The position numbers were made by a program, and so were the translations under genes. From Diphasiastrum complanatum (Eukaryota; Streptophyta; Lycopodiopsida; Lycopodiales; Lycopodiaceae), in contig CM055102.1 of the NCBI GenBank assembly GCA_029204225.1, forward strand, positions 21,630,182-21,694,181: a DNA stretch of 64,000 nt. Reading direction: 5' to 3'. Below are positions 33,990 through 46,729 of the stretch, one piece after another (position 1 is the stretch's first letter; each line of letters starts with the position of its first letter). Below the pieces are notes generated by a model, which searched no databases, was not told where the DNA came from, and saw only the letters and a list, made by a program, of their open reading frames with translations.

Positions 33990-35210
33990 TAGATGGAAGG
34001 GGAGGTTACAACGGTAGAAGAGTCTTTTGATAGCCACATTTGCCTGTGCTTGTTGTCACCCCAAAATGACTGCCAAAATGCTCTCTATCAGTAACACCTC
34101 TCCGTGGGGGTCTAGAAGTAGAGGGGCAAGCTACATGTACATGTGTAGATGTGTCGGCCTTTGGCTCTATCTCATCCTGATCTGAGGTGGATGCATGATG
34201 CATAGCAGTTGATCCTATTGCAACAAAAGAAATCGAAAAACATTTAATCACTATAGTGACCAGTCTACAAGTGACAATCACTTTCATCATGCACATTGCA
34301 ATTGAGAATTCAAAAGCAAAAGTTTAAAGAATTAGATAACAAGTGTATGACGCTCACCTGCAGTGACCCCATCGGAGGAATGATCTCCTGTCATTGCTCT
34401 TGGTCTCGCAATCGTGCTCGATAGCCCTGGAGGTGCCTGGGGCATGCTTCGATCTCATAGCCATGCAAACAAAGGAGGTGTGCTCGAATACGCATTGGAC
34501 CGCTTGTGTAGCTCACGCACCAATAATTGCACGTCCAACGTTTTGTGCCCGAACTACCGAATCCCGTTGCAACTGTGACATGATCCCATATAGGATCTCT
34601 ATGTCTCACCATGACTGACTCCCAACTCTTAACTCTAAAGTCTCAACTTCTAACTCTCAAGTTTCACTTTCTAACTCTCTCCTAACTTCTAACACTCCTC
34701 TCACCTCTATTGCCTAAGTTCTAACTCTAACTCTAACACTCCTGAGTCCTAACAACTCTACTATAGTGTAACTGAAACTAAATTCACAATTTCACACACA
34801 CACCTCTTGCCTAAACTCACACACACACACACCTCCTCCTCCTATTCTCTCCCCAAGACTCTCCTATTCTAATTTCTCTCCTTCAAAATGCATTGAACAA
34901 TCAAGATTAGCCTAAGTTCTAGCACATTGCACATTCACTATAAATGCCATTTCCTCTCTCCTTTTTCCTCTAAGCTCTTTCCTCTCTCCTCAAGGCTCTC
35001 TCTTTTCTCCTCTCCTTACATGTCTCTCCCTCTCCTCAACGTTCTCCCCTTGAAAGAGGCGCAAAAAGACATATAAAGCGAATCGTGATAGAATCGGGCC
35101 CAAGTTTATATAAAATTTTCAGTCCCGATTCTTCCGATTCGAATCGGGATTGTTCGATTCTTTGACGAATCGCAATTCGTCAGCCAACAAATTGCAATTT
35201 GTGGAAACAC
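33990..35210 (-). pseudogene. hAT element 5' part with BED-type finger (copy C)
   Basis: The minus-strand frame 34612-34391 reads MVRHRDPIWDHVTVATGFGS, then KRWTCNYWCVSYTSGPMRIR and AHLLCLHGYEIEACP, a BED-like finger (W...C-x2-3-C...H...C). Downstream, PSTSRPPRRGVTDREHFGSH follows a stop. The right end (35075-35180) is full of GAATCG/CGATTC palindromic words, like the termini of the 19396-20149 element, so the two may belong to one family. No transposase core remains; a Copia LTR abuts at 33981. Confidence 0.5.
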
Positions 35211-35221
35211 TACTCGCCAAT

Positions 35222-35419
35222 ATGACTAATTTTGGTGTTGCCACTCTAGCTGAAGAGATATTGAGAGAAACAAAAGCACACAACGTGAGAGTAAGGGGTA
35301 TCCTTGATACCCAAGATGCAATGCAAGGGGCTAGTCGTTTTTTGCATACCACATTAGGTCGTAATAGTAAAGGCATGGATCGTGCATACTTCACCATACA
35401 AGAAAGCAAAGACCTCTAG
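35222..35419 (+). pseudogene. LINE ORF1-like fragment, second copy
   Basis: LAEEILRETKAHNVRVRGIL, DTQDAMQGASRFLHTTLGRN and a few more residues. This matches the 26474-26884 fragment over NVRVRGI(L/V)DTQDA and RFL-x-TTLG. Too short to function. Confidence 0.5.
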
Positions 35420-35719
35420 CATATGTGAGAAAGACCTCTCCACAAGAAGTGTGCCCATTGGGAGGAGGAGGGTCTCTTTTATAGTTCAGAACAAATGATT
35501 TGTGATGTACATGGCTTCCAAGTGTAAGTGTAGGTGTCCCACATGCTAAGATTCAAGCATGCACATTCTATGCATGAGTTTTCATGCAATGATTCTTGGC
35601 ATGATTTGCCTTGGTCCACAAGTTTCCATGCTAGGAAATGTGCGCCCCTCTTCAACATTAAAATTGATAAAGTTCCAACATATAGTTGGTAGCATGTGAA
35701 ATTGCCCCTAGGGTCCCAT

Positions 35720-35895
35720 TTACAAACCTTTTTGGGCCTACTCAAGGTTAAAACCTTTACAATAAATTATATTATAATGTTTTACAAACTTGGAAAGCCT
35801 ATTTAAACTTTGAGAGAAAAACAATGTTGCATGGCTCAAATTAATATTGCGTGTCACCAAAATACATGGTGATGACCCAAACTTAAACCATAACA
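35720..35895 (-). repeat. Copia 3' LTR (same family as 33812-33981)
   Basis: About 176 bp, nearly the same as 33812-33981 apart from a 10-bp insertion-like difference around 35780 and some substitutions. On the minus strand a purine tract AAGAGGGAGC (35896-35905) directly precedes its TGTTATGG start. Confidence 0.78.
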
Positions 35896-35903
35896 GCTCC
35901 CTC

Positions 35904-36060
35904 TTAAGTTTGGTCAATTTTACATACTCCAAGCTTCTTCCTATGATGATGAAGTAATTTTGCATGAAGTGCCTTTGTAAGAATATCCGCGACCATGTTA
36001 CTTGAGTCAATGAAGATAGGGGAGATAATCTTCTTCTTGACTAGATCTCTCGCTTTCTAT
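35904..36060 (-). pseudogene. Copia RNase H C-terminal end
   Basis: Minus strand: DLVKKKIISPIFIDSSNMVA, DILTKALHAKLLHHHRKKLG, VCKIDQT, stop (35904-35906). This is the canonical Copia terminus (ADILTK...LG...) followed by polypurine tract and 3' LTR. The upstream polyprotein is missing. Confidence 0.8.
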
Positions 36061-36346
36061 AGCATCCACCATAGCTGGGAACATCCAATTGCTACATAAG
36101 TTTGATAAATTCATTGCATGTCAACAAATTCACCATTTGCTAGCAATTTACTATTGCATGTGCAAGTATTAGTCCATGCATGTTGCATGGTCCTCCACTT
36201 CAAGACTCTAAAAGAAAGAAGAAATACATTGCATCAATGGGCCAAGCTAAAAGGGACATAAATATTTATGGATGATGACTTGACTTACATTCGAGTTGAG
36301 GAACATCGTAAAGCCTTCTAGGAAGTAAAGACTACACGACGACATG

Positions 36347-36600
36347 TGATTTATAAGGATGGCTAGGTTCAGTACATTGATGGTGTACCCAGCAGTTCCC
36401 GTAGACAAATAATTGGGGGGCCCCATGAATGGGAGCATCCCGAGGCCCTATGCACACCAATTGAGTATAAGGGTGATTTATAGGGATGGCTAGGTTCAGT
36501 ACATTGATGGTGTACCCAGTAGTTCCCGTAGACAAATAATTGGGGGGGCCCATGAATGGGAGCATCCCGACGCCCTATGCACACCAATTGAGTATCAGGG
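36347..36600 (+). repeat. 127-bp tandem monomers in LINE 5' leader
   Basis: TGATTTATA(A/G)GGATGGCTAGG starts at 36347 and 36474. Each copy runs through GGTGTACCCAG and ATTGGGGGG to GCACACCAATTGAGTAT. They precede the endonuclease start at about 36600, so they occupy the leader of a LINE. Confidence 0.8.
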
Positions 36601-37135
36601 TGTGGAGCTGTAATGGTACACATTTGTCATCTATTGTTGGAGACTTCATTGACTTCATTATAGGGAGGGACTTGTTACTTTTCATGGAGACATACGAGAG
36701 CCAAGAGAGAGGATTATCTAGATTCCAGGGCGATAGATGGGTTTTCATATATAGGACAAAGATGAGATCCGCGAGCAACAGAGATTCTAGGGGGTTGCTT
36801 GTCTATACGTGGAGTCATGACATCTGCAAATTAAGCTCATCAAACATGACAAACATGACGATACAAATGGATTCACATGTATTGGATTGGATAGAGATCT
36901 ATTTGTCGCAATATGTTTGTTTCCTCTTGAGTCCTCTTCCTTTGTTGAGGGTACCAGCTCTCCTTACATTGATCTCTCCACAAACAGAGTGAGGACATTT
37001 CTTCTCGCTGGTAATTTTCACGCCAGGACTGCAACACACCAGGTGATTTCCATGATGTTGTATAAAAGTTCTATGAAAAGAGTTTCATTTAAGATGAGGG
37101 TAGATGAATTGTTTGATGTATTAGGGGGTACTTGA
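36600..37135 (+). pseudogene. LINE endonuclease N-terminal half (copy 2)
   Basis: VWSCNGTHLSSIVGDFIDFI, then RDLLLFMETYESQERGLSRF; after frameshifts, DRDLFVAICLFPLESSSFVE and LLAGNFHARTATHQ, where the normal GDFNART is altered to GNFHART. Frames change at least twice. Confidence 0.7.
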
Positions 37136-37609
37136 GGGGAGATCTGTGATAGAGATGCCAAATGTCTTAAGTAGGTGAGAGGCCTGGGAAAACCGTGACA
37201 ACCCATAAGTGTAGCTATGGAGATGTGGAGAGTCGGTAAGTGCTGCATGCATGCATCTCAATTCTCTGTTCAGAATGCGAACATTTCAACTCTTTGAATA
37301 TATGCGATAAGTTTAAAAATGGCACCATGTAGGATATGTGGTTCGTGTGTGCGTGTATGGGTTACTCAATGTCTTAGAGAATGACACTCATCATCATATA
37401 ATGGCTGTCGTATGAAATGTGATGGAATGGGTGTACGTCTACGGGGCTTAAGAGGAGAAGGACAATGAGGCAACAATGTGGAGTGTGTGGTGAGGAAGGT
37501 GGCCCGTGTTTTCAATGAGCTATCACGTGGAAAATGATGAGGTAGTGAGCTGAGAGACTCGTTGTATGTTGCGATATCAGAATGGTCGAAGGTGTACCTG
37601 GCTGCACGA
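37136..37609. other. Sequence between the two LINE halves
   Basis: No domain recognised; probably degraded LINE or inserted DNA. Confidence 0.35.
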
Positions 37610-37870
37610 TCAAGGGAAGCAAGGGTGGGAGTTTCTGAGAGTAGGATAGTACCAAGATGAGAAAGGAATGATTAAAGAGGGTATTGGGGAAGAGTGGAAC
37701 TCAGATATCAGGGCGATGGAGGATGGTGGCCCCATGAGGTAGTCTACAATACTGTGTCCGCCACTATGAGGGTGGCATGTGTATCTGCCCGAGTCAAAAG
37801 ACACAATAAGCCATTGTAAATTGCTAACTGCCCAACTGCAATAAATAATCACCATACTGAGCTTTTTCAA
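37610..37870 (-). pseudogene. LINE endonuclease C-terminal half (copy 2), opposite strand
   Basis: Minus strand: LQWLIVSFDSGRYTCHPHSG and GHSIVDYLMGPPSSIALISE, homologous to the 5240-5340 plus-strand segment. Its N-terminal half lies at 36600-37135 on the other strand, so this copy is also inverted internally, in convergent arrangement. Confidence 0.7.
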
Positions 37871-38430
37871 CGCGATTGAAAATGAAGCTGAAGGATGGGG
37901 AGCTGGAAAACAGAGAGACGGTTGAGAAGTTATGTTTACCTTGATAAAATCAGGTTGAATTCAATGAACCCAAATCCAAGATCACAACTGATCACCCCAA
38001 AACATTCAAGTGAATGACCAAAAGCTACTTCTCACTTGTACTGATGAGTAATCTAAACAGCACCAAAATGAATATTTGAGGAGCACTTGAACACGGCCAG
38101 AACACAGTCTCAACCTGCAAGCACCTGTTCCAGAACAAGTACTGATCCCTCAGCAAAAAGCGCTCAAACGCACGCGTCTACAAAATCGTGATATCCAAAA
38201 CACACATTCATAAAACTGAGAGCATTTTCTTTATCTTTGCATGCCAATGATCGCTGAGGAAATAAACTTAAGTTTAGCACACGCTCAACCTAGAAAAGTA
38301 AAATTAGGATGGAAAAAGCGCTAGCAGCAGGGAAAAAATAAATCAAACAACACTTGGATACCTATATTAAAGAAGTGTAAGCGAGCGATAGTTCGTTCTT
38401 TACCTCTATTCTACAGAAATTGAATGATAC
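37871..38430. other. Spacer, no gene recognised
   Basis: AT-rich DNA without recognisable coding potential. Confidence 0.4.
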
Positions 38431-38445
38431 AACCAGCTTACGTCT

Positions 38446-38545
38446 TCCGCTGCCGCCTCCTCATCCCATAGCCCTCGAGCTTTCGCCTTCTTCTAGTCTT
38501 TTGCTCTCGCACCTCATCCTCTTCTTCCTCCTCCTCCTCCTCCTC
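38446..38545 (-). other. Candidate non-coding first exon / 5' leader of LRS1-like gene
   Basis: On the minus strand a GAGGAGG-rich, higher-GC stretch runs GGAAGAGGATGAGGTGCGAG to GAGGCGGCAGCGGAAGAC, followed by a good donor GTAAGC. Composition resembles plant 5' leaders and contrasts with its surroundings. Splicing to the acceptor near 30799 would need a 7.6-kb leader intron. Inference only. Confidence 0.25.
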
Positions 38546-38636
38546 CTTCGTGTTTTTTAGTTAAGCCCGAAGCAAGCACAAGGCCTCCTCCTCCTTCGTG
38601 TTTTTTAGTTAAGCCCGAAGCAAGCACAAGGCCTGA
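38537..38636. repeat. 51-bp tandem duplication
   Basis: CCTCCTTCGTGTTTTTTAGT...AAGCAAGCACAAGGCC is present twice back to back, next to a (TCC) run. Confidence 0.85.
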
Positions 38637-39284
38637 TAGGACAGCCCTTACCCAAGTGATGCCTATTTTAGCTTTGCCGCAATAGCGATATATTAAATAC
38701 TCTGAGATGTTGGAATGGGTATATAGAGTGCTCTCTCTCAAAACCTCCTTCGACTTATCCTCAAAAAAACATGCATTTTATAGAACAACTCAACTTTTAC
38801 TTGTAAAAAGGTTCATATGCTTGTATAAAAAATCGTTAAATATTTTATGATACCCGTTTTTAAAAAAAATTGTCAATTTTATTCCTATACTTTGTCGATT
38901 TTCCCGAGCGCTGCTCGACTCACTTGTAAGTGAGTTTGGACATTGAAATGAGTTTTTTTTTGTTTTTTAATTCTTTTAAATTGTAATTTTTTTAACTTTT
39001 TAAAATGAAATCTTTTTTTTGTATTTTTCAGCGATTTGAATCCTATCTACATACATAAGAGAAAAGATTGCATTATCTTAATCACCTTGTTTTTGGTTTT
39101 GTTGCCATGGCAATAAGCTATCAAGAGTTTTTTTTTTTAATCCTAACCATTGTATTTCCATTTTTCAATCGTCTATATGTACATTGAGCTCACACATCAA
39201 AGCATATTCTTATATTTCGCATCACCTTGTTCATGTCAACAGAATTTTCGTTTTGATGTTGGAGATGGCTCTGATGAATTATCA
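38637..39284. other. AT-rich spacer
   Basis: Many T-runs; the right end may be the leader of the retroelement whose primer site is at 39285-39296. No gene. Confidence 0.45.
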
Positions 39285-39296
39285 GCCCTGATACCA
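39285..39296 (-). other. Copia primer-binding site (minus strand)
   Basis: Minus strand TGGTATCAGGGC, directly after the LTR end; initiator-Met type with one difference. Confidence 0.7.
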
Positions 39297-39845
39297 CTCT
39301 GTGGGGAAACTTCTTACACGAAGTCCCAACCAACATGAGAAAGACAATGAATACTATGAGAAACAATGATAATTGTGTTAAGAAGGATCGTGGATTACTT
39401 AGAGAACGAAGATTAGAGAATTGTTCAGTTTGCATTGAATATGATTATCAGTATAGGAGTCTTAGACTGCCATGAAAAAAAATTGCAAAAACAATTAGGC
39501 ATATGAGATAGCCATGCAATTTTTTGATACTGATATTCTTATTCAAAGAAATGTAAGTACAATTAGCGTCAAAGACAGCCATACATTTCTCTGTTATGAT
39601 ACTATTTCAAGGGAAGAGTGAGCTAATGAACATTCAACAACAATGCAAATAGATGGAACAATAGTGATTCTGTATATTAAAGTTGTAGTAACAACGATCA
39701 GATCACAATACAATTGCGTTGATAAGCACGTGATCCTACTTACAGAAACAAAACAATAGCTATTGCTCTAAATATTTTATCTCTCTCTATATAATCACCA
39801 ACTCTGAGAAGTCAGTTGCTGTGAAGACCCATTTTGGTTGTTTGA
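39297..39845 (-). repeat. Copia LTR with internal sequence on both sides
   Basis: On its right is the end of a Copia RNase H frame (so it serves as a 3' LTR); on its left is a primer site (so it also serves as a 5' LTR). The right boundary is approximate. Confidence 0.5.
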
Positions 39846-39867
39846 TCTCTGATGGAGTATCTTCATG

Positions 39868-40710
39868 CATCATTGACATTTATCATATCTACTAGGGTTA
39901 GAATGTTTATCTCTAGACAATGGCTTTGTCAAAATATCAGCCAGCATACTGTTTGTGTGACAGTAACTTAGTACAACATCTTTATTCTGAACTTTTTCTC
40001 TAAGAAAATGGAACTGAACTTCTATGTGTTTAGCTCTAGCATGAGTACGTGGGTTCAAAGAGCTCTAATTGTCGCACTGGAGTATTGTTGGACCGATTTG
40101 TGAGAATTGTAGATCTTGTAGCAACCTTCTGAGCCAAATTATCTCCTTCATTGTTGATGTAGTTGCAATGTATTCGGATTTTGTGGAGGACAACGACATG
40201 CATGTATGCTTTCAGCTGTTCCATGAAATGGGTCCTCCTACAAGGAAACAAATATAACCCGATGTGGATTTTCTGATATCTGCCCATTCTGAATTTGAAT
40301 AAGTGATTAGCAAAAGTGCAGCTTCTGTATTATCGTTATAGCTCAAAAGCATAGTGCTTCGTAGCTTGAATGTACTTTAATACTCTTTGCAGACCCTTCC
40401 AATGTTGTAGGCCTGGATTGGACATGTATTGAGACAGTGTGCTTACCACATATGCTAGATCAAGTCATGTACAGATCATAGAATACATTATAGATCCTAT
40501 GACAGACTGATAAGAATACTTGCACATTTCTCGCTGATCTACATGAGTTCCGGGACACATGTCTTTGGATAGTTTTGATCTTGGATCCATAGGTGTGTCT
40601 ATGGACTTACAGTCCATTATGCCATATCTGCATAGTACATTCATTAAATAGCACTCTTGGCTTATTGTGATCCTTTTGCTTGTTGGAAAGTGGTGTGTAG
40701 AAGATAGGTC
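39868..40710 (-). pseudogene. Copia RT thumb-RNase H C-terminal fragment
   Basis: Minus strand, broken frames: CKSIDTPMDPRSKLSKDMCP, YSYQSVIGSIMYSMICT, later LYNDNTEAALLLITYSNSEW-type degraded RNase H, and finally NPRTHARAKHIEVQFHFLRE, VLSYCHTNSMLADILTKPLS, stop. This is the standard end of a Copia polyprotein. Inactive. Confidence 0.75.
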
Positions 40711-40862
40711 TAGCTCAAAAAGAAACGAATAAAAATAATTCGTGTGTCTAGAAAGAAAACTTTTTGTGCATGGCGGAATAAACTATCTTTATCTTTCCAA
40801 TGCATGACTACGCCTATCAATTTCAAACAAAACAATAGTGACCAAAATCATGTTTAAACTTA

Positions 40863-41203
40863 TAGTAACTAACTTTGAAATCGCCAATACTATAGTGTTA
40901 TGTAGCCAAACAATTAAGCTTCGAAAATTATCAGACAAATAATTAGTCACAAAGAACTCCAGAAAATGCATACATTCTGAGATGAAGCTGAACGCAATAA
41001 AGGATAGTATTGATTCAAAAACGAAACAAAAGTAAATGAGTACAATAAGTTGCAGATTGAAGTCGCGTACTCTATGCTATCTCTAAACGGCTAAAATGAA
41101 AGTTTGAATTAAGCGCAATGCTGATAAGCAGTAGCGCAATAGCAATCTCTAAAACAACTCTAAGAAGTGAGCTAGAATGCTCAGGAGTGTTCAAGCTCAC
41201 AAG

Positions 41204-41281
<78 letters not shown>

Positions 41282-41791
41282 AACTATTCAAATGCTTCTT
41301 ATAATTCTGATTTTCACTGAATTAAACTATATGAATATGAACATATATTTATACTAAGAGATTAGATCGTCAATTGTGATCACCAGTTGGCTGGTGATCC
41401 GCTGGAATCCATTTGGTCCTTGTCATTGATTGCTGATAAGCAATGAAGTTGGCCGTAAATGTTCTGTCTATATTCTACAGAAATGAACTAAAACAGCCAC
41501 AAGTGACACTGTTGAGTTTTTCGCAAAAAAGACGAAAAAAGAGAAAAAAGAGAAGATGCCCTTAAATCTCATTTAGGGTTGCCCCGCACTTTGGCAGAGT
41601 CATTTCCTTAACATTTGAGGATCATTGGAAAAAGCAAAAAATGCGACACTGTGATTTTACACGAGATTTCTGTCAGGCAAAAAATACGAAAAAGACGACT
41701 GCATTTGTCAACGGGATTTTTTGACAAGCGAGAAAGGAGACACTAGATTAAAATCGATTAGACGATTGATAAGAAGGAGAATAATTCAACA
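40863..41791 (-). repeat. Copia LTR, left copy, with (GA)n
   Basis: Shares its whole length with 42893-43974. On the minus strand it begins TGTTGAATTATTCTCC, preceded by the purine tract TTAAGGGAGAG (41792-41802), so this is a 3' LTR. It contains a 73-base (GA) run and reiterated AAAAAGACGAAAAA / TGCGACACTG words. Confidence 0.75.
41207..41279. repeat. (GA)n in LTR, 73 bases
   Basis: Pure GA run inside the left LTR copy. Confidence 0.97.
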
Positions 41792-41802
41792 CTCTCCCTT
41801 AA

Positions 41803-42890
41803 TCTGAATCCTTGAATGCCTTGACCTTCAAACTTAGTTCTACACAGAATCTTCTGTATGACTCCAAACTTAATGCTTTGGTAAAAATATCAACTGTCAT
41901 ATCTTGCGTTCTACAACACTACAATCTAAGCTCTTCGTTGAGAACTTTGCTTCTGACGAAATGATACTTCAATTCAATGTGCTTATTCTTGGAATGAAAT
42001 CTAGGGTTTGCTGATAAAGCGATGGCACTTTGATTATCACAAAATAATGTCGTCATAGCATATTGATTCAGACCGATATCTGAGACTAAGTTTCTTAGAC
42101 AAATTGCTTCCTTTGTAGCTTGAGAGGCTGCAATATTCTCTAACTCTGTGGAAGATAGAGCTATCAAAGATTGCTTGCGACTGTTCCAGAAAATTGGACA
42201 ATTGTTGAGGAAGAATTTAAATTTGAAAGTGGATTTACAAGTGTCTACATCTCCTGCCCAACTTGCATCTGTGTAACATCTGAGGGAATTGAGCTTGTCG
42301 TTGCCGACTACTCCATAACAAATGCAAAAGTCCATAGTAGCTCGAAGATATCTCATGACTCTGATAAGAGCCTTCCAATGAGTTATACTAGGATTAGTCA
42401 TATACTGACAAAGAGACCAAACTGCAAAAGCTATGTTTGTCCTGGTATAGATCATAGCGTACATAAGAGATCCTATAATAGAATGGTAAGGATACTCACG
42501 CATCTGCTGTTTCTCGTGAATTGTTTGGGGACATTGGTCCTTTGACAATTTGAGTCCTGGTTCCTTTGGCGAGAGAGCTAACTTGCAATTGATCAGATTA
42601 TATCTGACTAAAATGTTGTAGATGTACCTCTGTTGTATAATGTAGATCAACTTCTATTTTTTGTCTCTGTGGATTTGTATACCAAGACAGAAATGAGCTT
42701 TGCCCAGATCAGTCATGTCGAATTCAGAAGATAGCATTGTCTGTACATCCATTTGATGTATTTTCAAATCTGCTCCAGCAGCAAATGATAGAAAAAAGTC
42801 GAATAGAAGAATGTTTGACTATTGGACTGAAGGTCTCAGTGTTATCGACGTCATATATCTGAGAAAAACCTCTGACTACTAGTCATGTCT
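41803..42890 (-). pseudogene. Copia RT-RNase H fragment
   Basis: Minus strand: LVVRGFSQIYDVDNTETFSP and KIHQMDVQT. An internal deletion joins this to EFDMTDLGKAHFCLGIQIHR, so the catalytic YVDD segment is missing. Then ILVRYNLINCKLALSPKEPG, SIIGSLMYAMIYTRTNIAFA, RNase H blocks LRCYTDASWAGD, SSTELENIAASQATKEAI and LFCDNQSAIALSANPRFHSK up to about 41919. Confidence 0.85.
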
Positions 42891-42892
42891 TT

Positions 42893-43974
<1,082 letters not shown>

Positions 43975-45860
43975 TTGCTTACGCGATCTCTATTGATCTC
44001 CATATCGAGTAGATAATGAACTGGGTCTAAATTAGTCATCTCAATTTCTGATGAATAGCTTGACCATTTACGCTTGAGATATGCATTTGAGTTTGTGGAG
44101 CAAAAAATGAAATTATGTTGTAACAAGAGTGGTTAATTCTTTCATACCAGGCCCGGGGAGCTTGCTTGAGGCCATCTAGTGCCTTGTGCAATTTACATAC
44201 CAAATGTTCTTGGCCTTGAAGACGTAATCTTCTGGTTGATAAATGAATATGTCTTCTTGTATATATCCGTGAAGGAACACTGTCTGGACGTCCATTTGGT
44301 AAATGTCCAGATCTTCTATAGCTGCTATAGCCAACAAGGTGCGAATAGATTGATGTTTTACCACTGGACTGAAGGTGTCAGTGTAAACTATTCCATGTAC
44401 TTGCTCAAATCCTTTAACCACAAAGCGAGCTTTCCATTTGGATATTGATCCATTTGGCTTAAGTTTTAGCTCGAAGATCCATTTAGAGTCGATAGGTTTT
44501 ATACCTGCAGGAGGATTAACAAGAATCCAAGCCTTGTTCTACATCAAGGAACTGTACTCAGCATCCATTGCAGCCTTTCAATTGTCTACATCTGACGATG
44601 AAAGTGCTTCTGCAATAGTGGCAAGTTCTTCATGATTGATGAACACCTGAGGGATGAAATGATCAGGTTTTTGTCGTTGACGTATAGATCTTCGGACTGC
44701 AGGTGATCGATGGTGAATGGAGTTGTTGGGACAAACTCTTGCATTTAAAAGTTCATAGGTCGGTGCCTATCGATGGAGAATGGAGTTGTTGTGACAAACT
44801 CCTGCAGTTGTTGCTTCTGCTTGAAATCATGAAACTTGTCTTCGAGGAAGACAAAATCGTGGCTGACTAAGATCTGACTTGTGTGAATATCATAGATACA
44901 AATTCTAGACAGAATTTGAGCATAGCAGAGACACCCGAATATACGTAAATGTTTCAGACTTGGTTTGTAGTTGTAGTAGGCTTCAAAGGGTGTCTTGGAG
45001 TCGACTGCCTTCATGCTAGAATAATTTGCAAATAGCAGGTTGTAGAGATTGCTTCAACCCAAAAGTTTTGGGGTAATTGAGCGTTGATAGTCATGGATCG
45101 TACAACTTCCAACAATGTATGATTCTTTCGCTCAGCTACACCATTCTGTTGTGGAGTGTAGCTGGTTGTGAACTGATGGTGCACGCCGCATGATGATAGG
45201 TAGTCTGTCATTTCATTTGATAAGTACGAATGCTTCTGACTTGTTATTTATGAACATAATTCTGGTGAACCTGGAGTACTCATCAATGAATGTGATAAAA
45301 TATAGAGCTTGACCCAAAGAGGGTACGCTCATGGGACCACATAAGTCACTATGAATTAGTGACAGAATGGACTTCGCTCTCCTGGCTTGTCCTCTTGAAA
45401 AAAATTTCCTAGATTGTTTCTCTAGTAAGCAATTTTCATAGCAGTCTGATTAGTTGTAGAAACAACATTGATATTCATATCCTTGACCAATTTGTTATGA
45501 TGCATGTACAAGATAGAACGCATGTTTAAATGACCTAGTCTTTGATGCCAAACATGAGCATCAGAATTACTCACAGAGAGTGCATAACCATGACTCAAGC
45601 TTTGTGTGCAGAGAGGATTAGAATTCTCATCAATAATAGTACATTGACTAACAGTAAACAAAGCTCTATAGCCTTGATCAGTGATCTTGCTAATAGAGCC
45701 TGATCGTCCTCTTGGGAATTTCTGACAGAGTCATAAGCTCCTTCTTGGTGCTGCTGCATTTTCTTCCTCGCTTCGTTGTGTTTGAGGATGCAACAATCCT
45801 TTATGTCATGATTGAATCTTTGCCAATACTTGCAAAAGAGTTTGGTCTTTGGTGACACTT
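43975..45860 (-). pseudogene. Copia gag-integrase-RT fragment
   Basis: Minus strand, several frames: FCKYWQRFNHDIKDCCILKH (degenerate zinc knuckle), GAG-pre-integrase HVWHQRLGHLNMRSILYMHH, integrase YTPQQNGVAERKNHTLLEVV and PQNFWVEAISTTCYLQ, KTPFEAYYNYKPSLKHLRIF, then [42 protein letters not shown]. It stops shortly after this at the 43974 LTR, so the rest of RT and RNase H are lost. Confidence 0.85.
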
Positions 45861-46625
45861 TTGGTTTTTGATACTATAAAGTGCATGGGAAAGTGCTTGC
45901 AATATTCTGGATCACATTTTCTTTTTTTATTCAACGTCTAGTAGCCAATCAGCTGTATAATTATTTTGTATGGACAAATACAATTGTAATAGGCCAAGGT
46001 AGTGAGTTAGTTGTAGTAGTAATTTTTGGCCTTGCCTAACGAAGGCAACAATATATGTTTTGTTTTGGCTTGTATTACAAAGGTAAGACTATGTGTTCAC
46101 ATCGGTCAAAAAAGTCTATGAATAAATCAATGTTATTGAAAGTGATTTAATATTTAGAGCCGCTAGTAGGGCAAGGAGGAGGAAATTATTACTTTGTAAG
46201 GCAAGACTATGTCTTCACATATTTTTCACAAGCATCGAGGAGATAATCAATTCTCCCTTCACCCATTGCCTCTTTCAACGCCTTACATTCATACTAATAT
46301 CTAATTTATAGTAAAAAAGAGAAGAGATGAATCTATATATCGCTATCATCTCCCTCGTTGCTTTTGGCTTCATCTTGTAGGTTCACATCAACATCTACAT
46401 CATCAAAGTCCCCTTGGCTTTCATTTGCATCCTCCTCGAGATTTTTGGGTACATTTTCTTCTACATCTTGAACACTTGTGGATGTCGATCCTCTCTACAA
46501 AATAGAAATTTACATCCCATTAGAATTGAGATTAAACTAATTTACATCACAAAAGTAAATAGTTACAAAAAAATAAATATTAAGAGTTTACAATTGGTTG
46601 CATCCCACGTGATGCTACCGGTTTG
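45861..46625. other. Spacer without recognised gene
   Basis: AT-rich DNA separating two Copia relics; it interrupts the LTR fragment at 46626-46718. Confidence 0.45.
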
Positions 46626-46718
46626 ATGACTTCGATTGTCGATAAGTCAAGTATTTAACAAGGTTTTTCAGGATGCTCATTATTGAATGGTTTTGAGGCT
46701 GAGCATCGAAATCCAACA
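46626..46718 (-). repeat. Copia 3' LTR, fragment
   Basis: Matches 56140-56234 (TCAAGTATTTAACAAGGTTT, TTTCAGGATGCT...GAGCATC...ATCCAACA). On the minus strand a purine tract TTAAAGGGGAG (46719-46729) precedes TGTTGGAT. The distal part is missing. Confidence 0.7.
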
Positions 46719-46729
46719 CTCCCCTTTAA

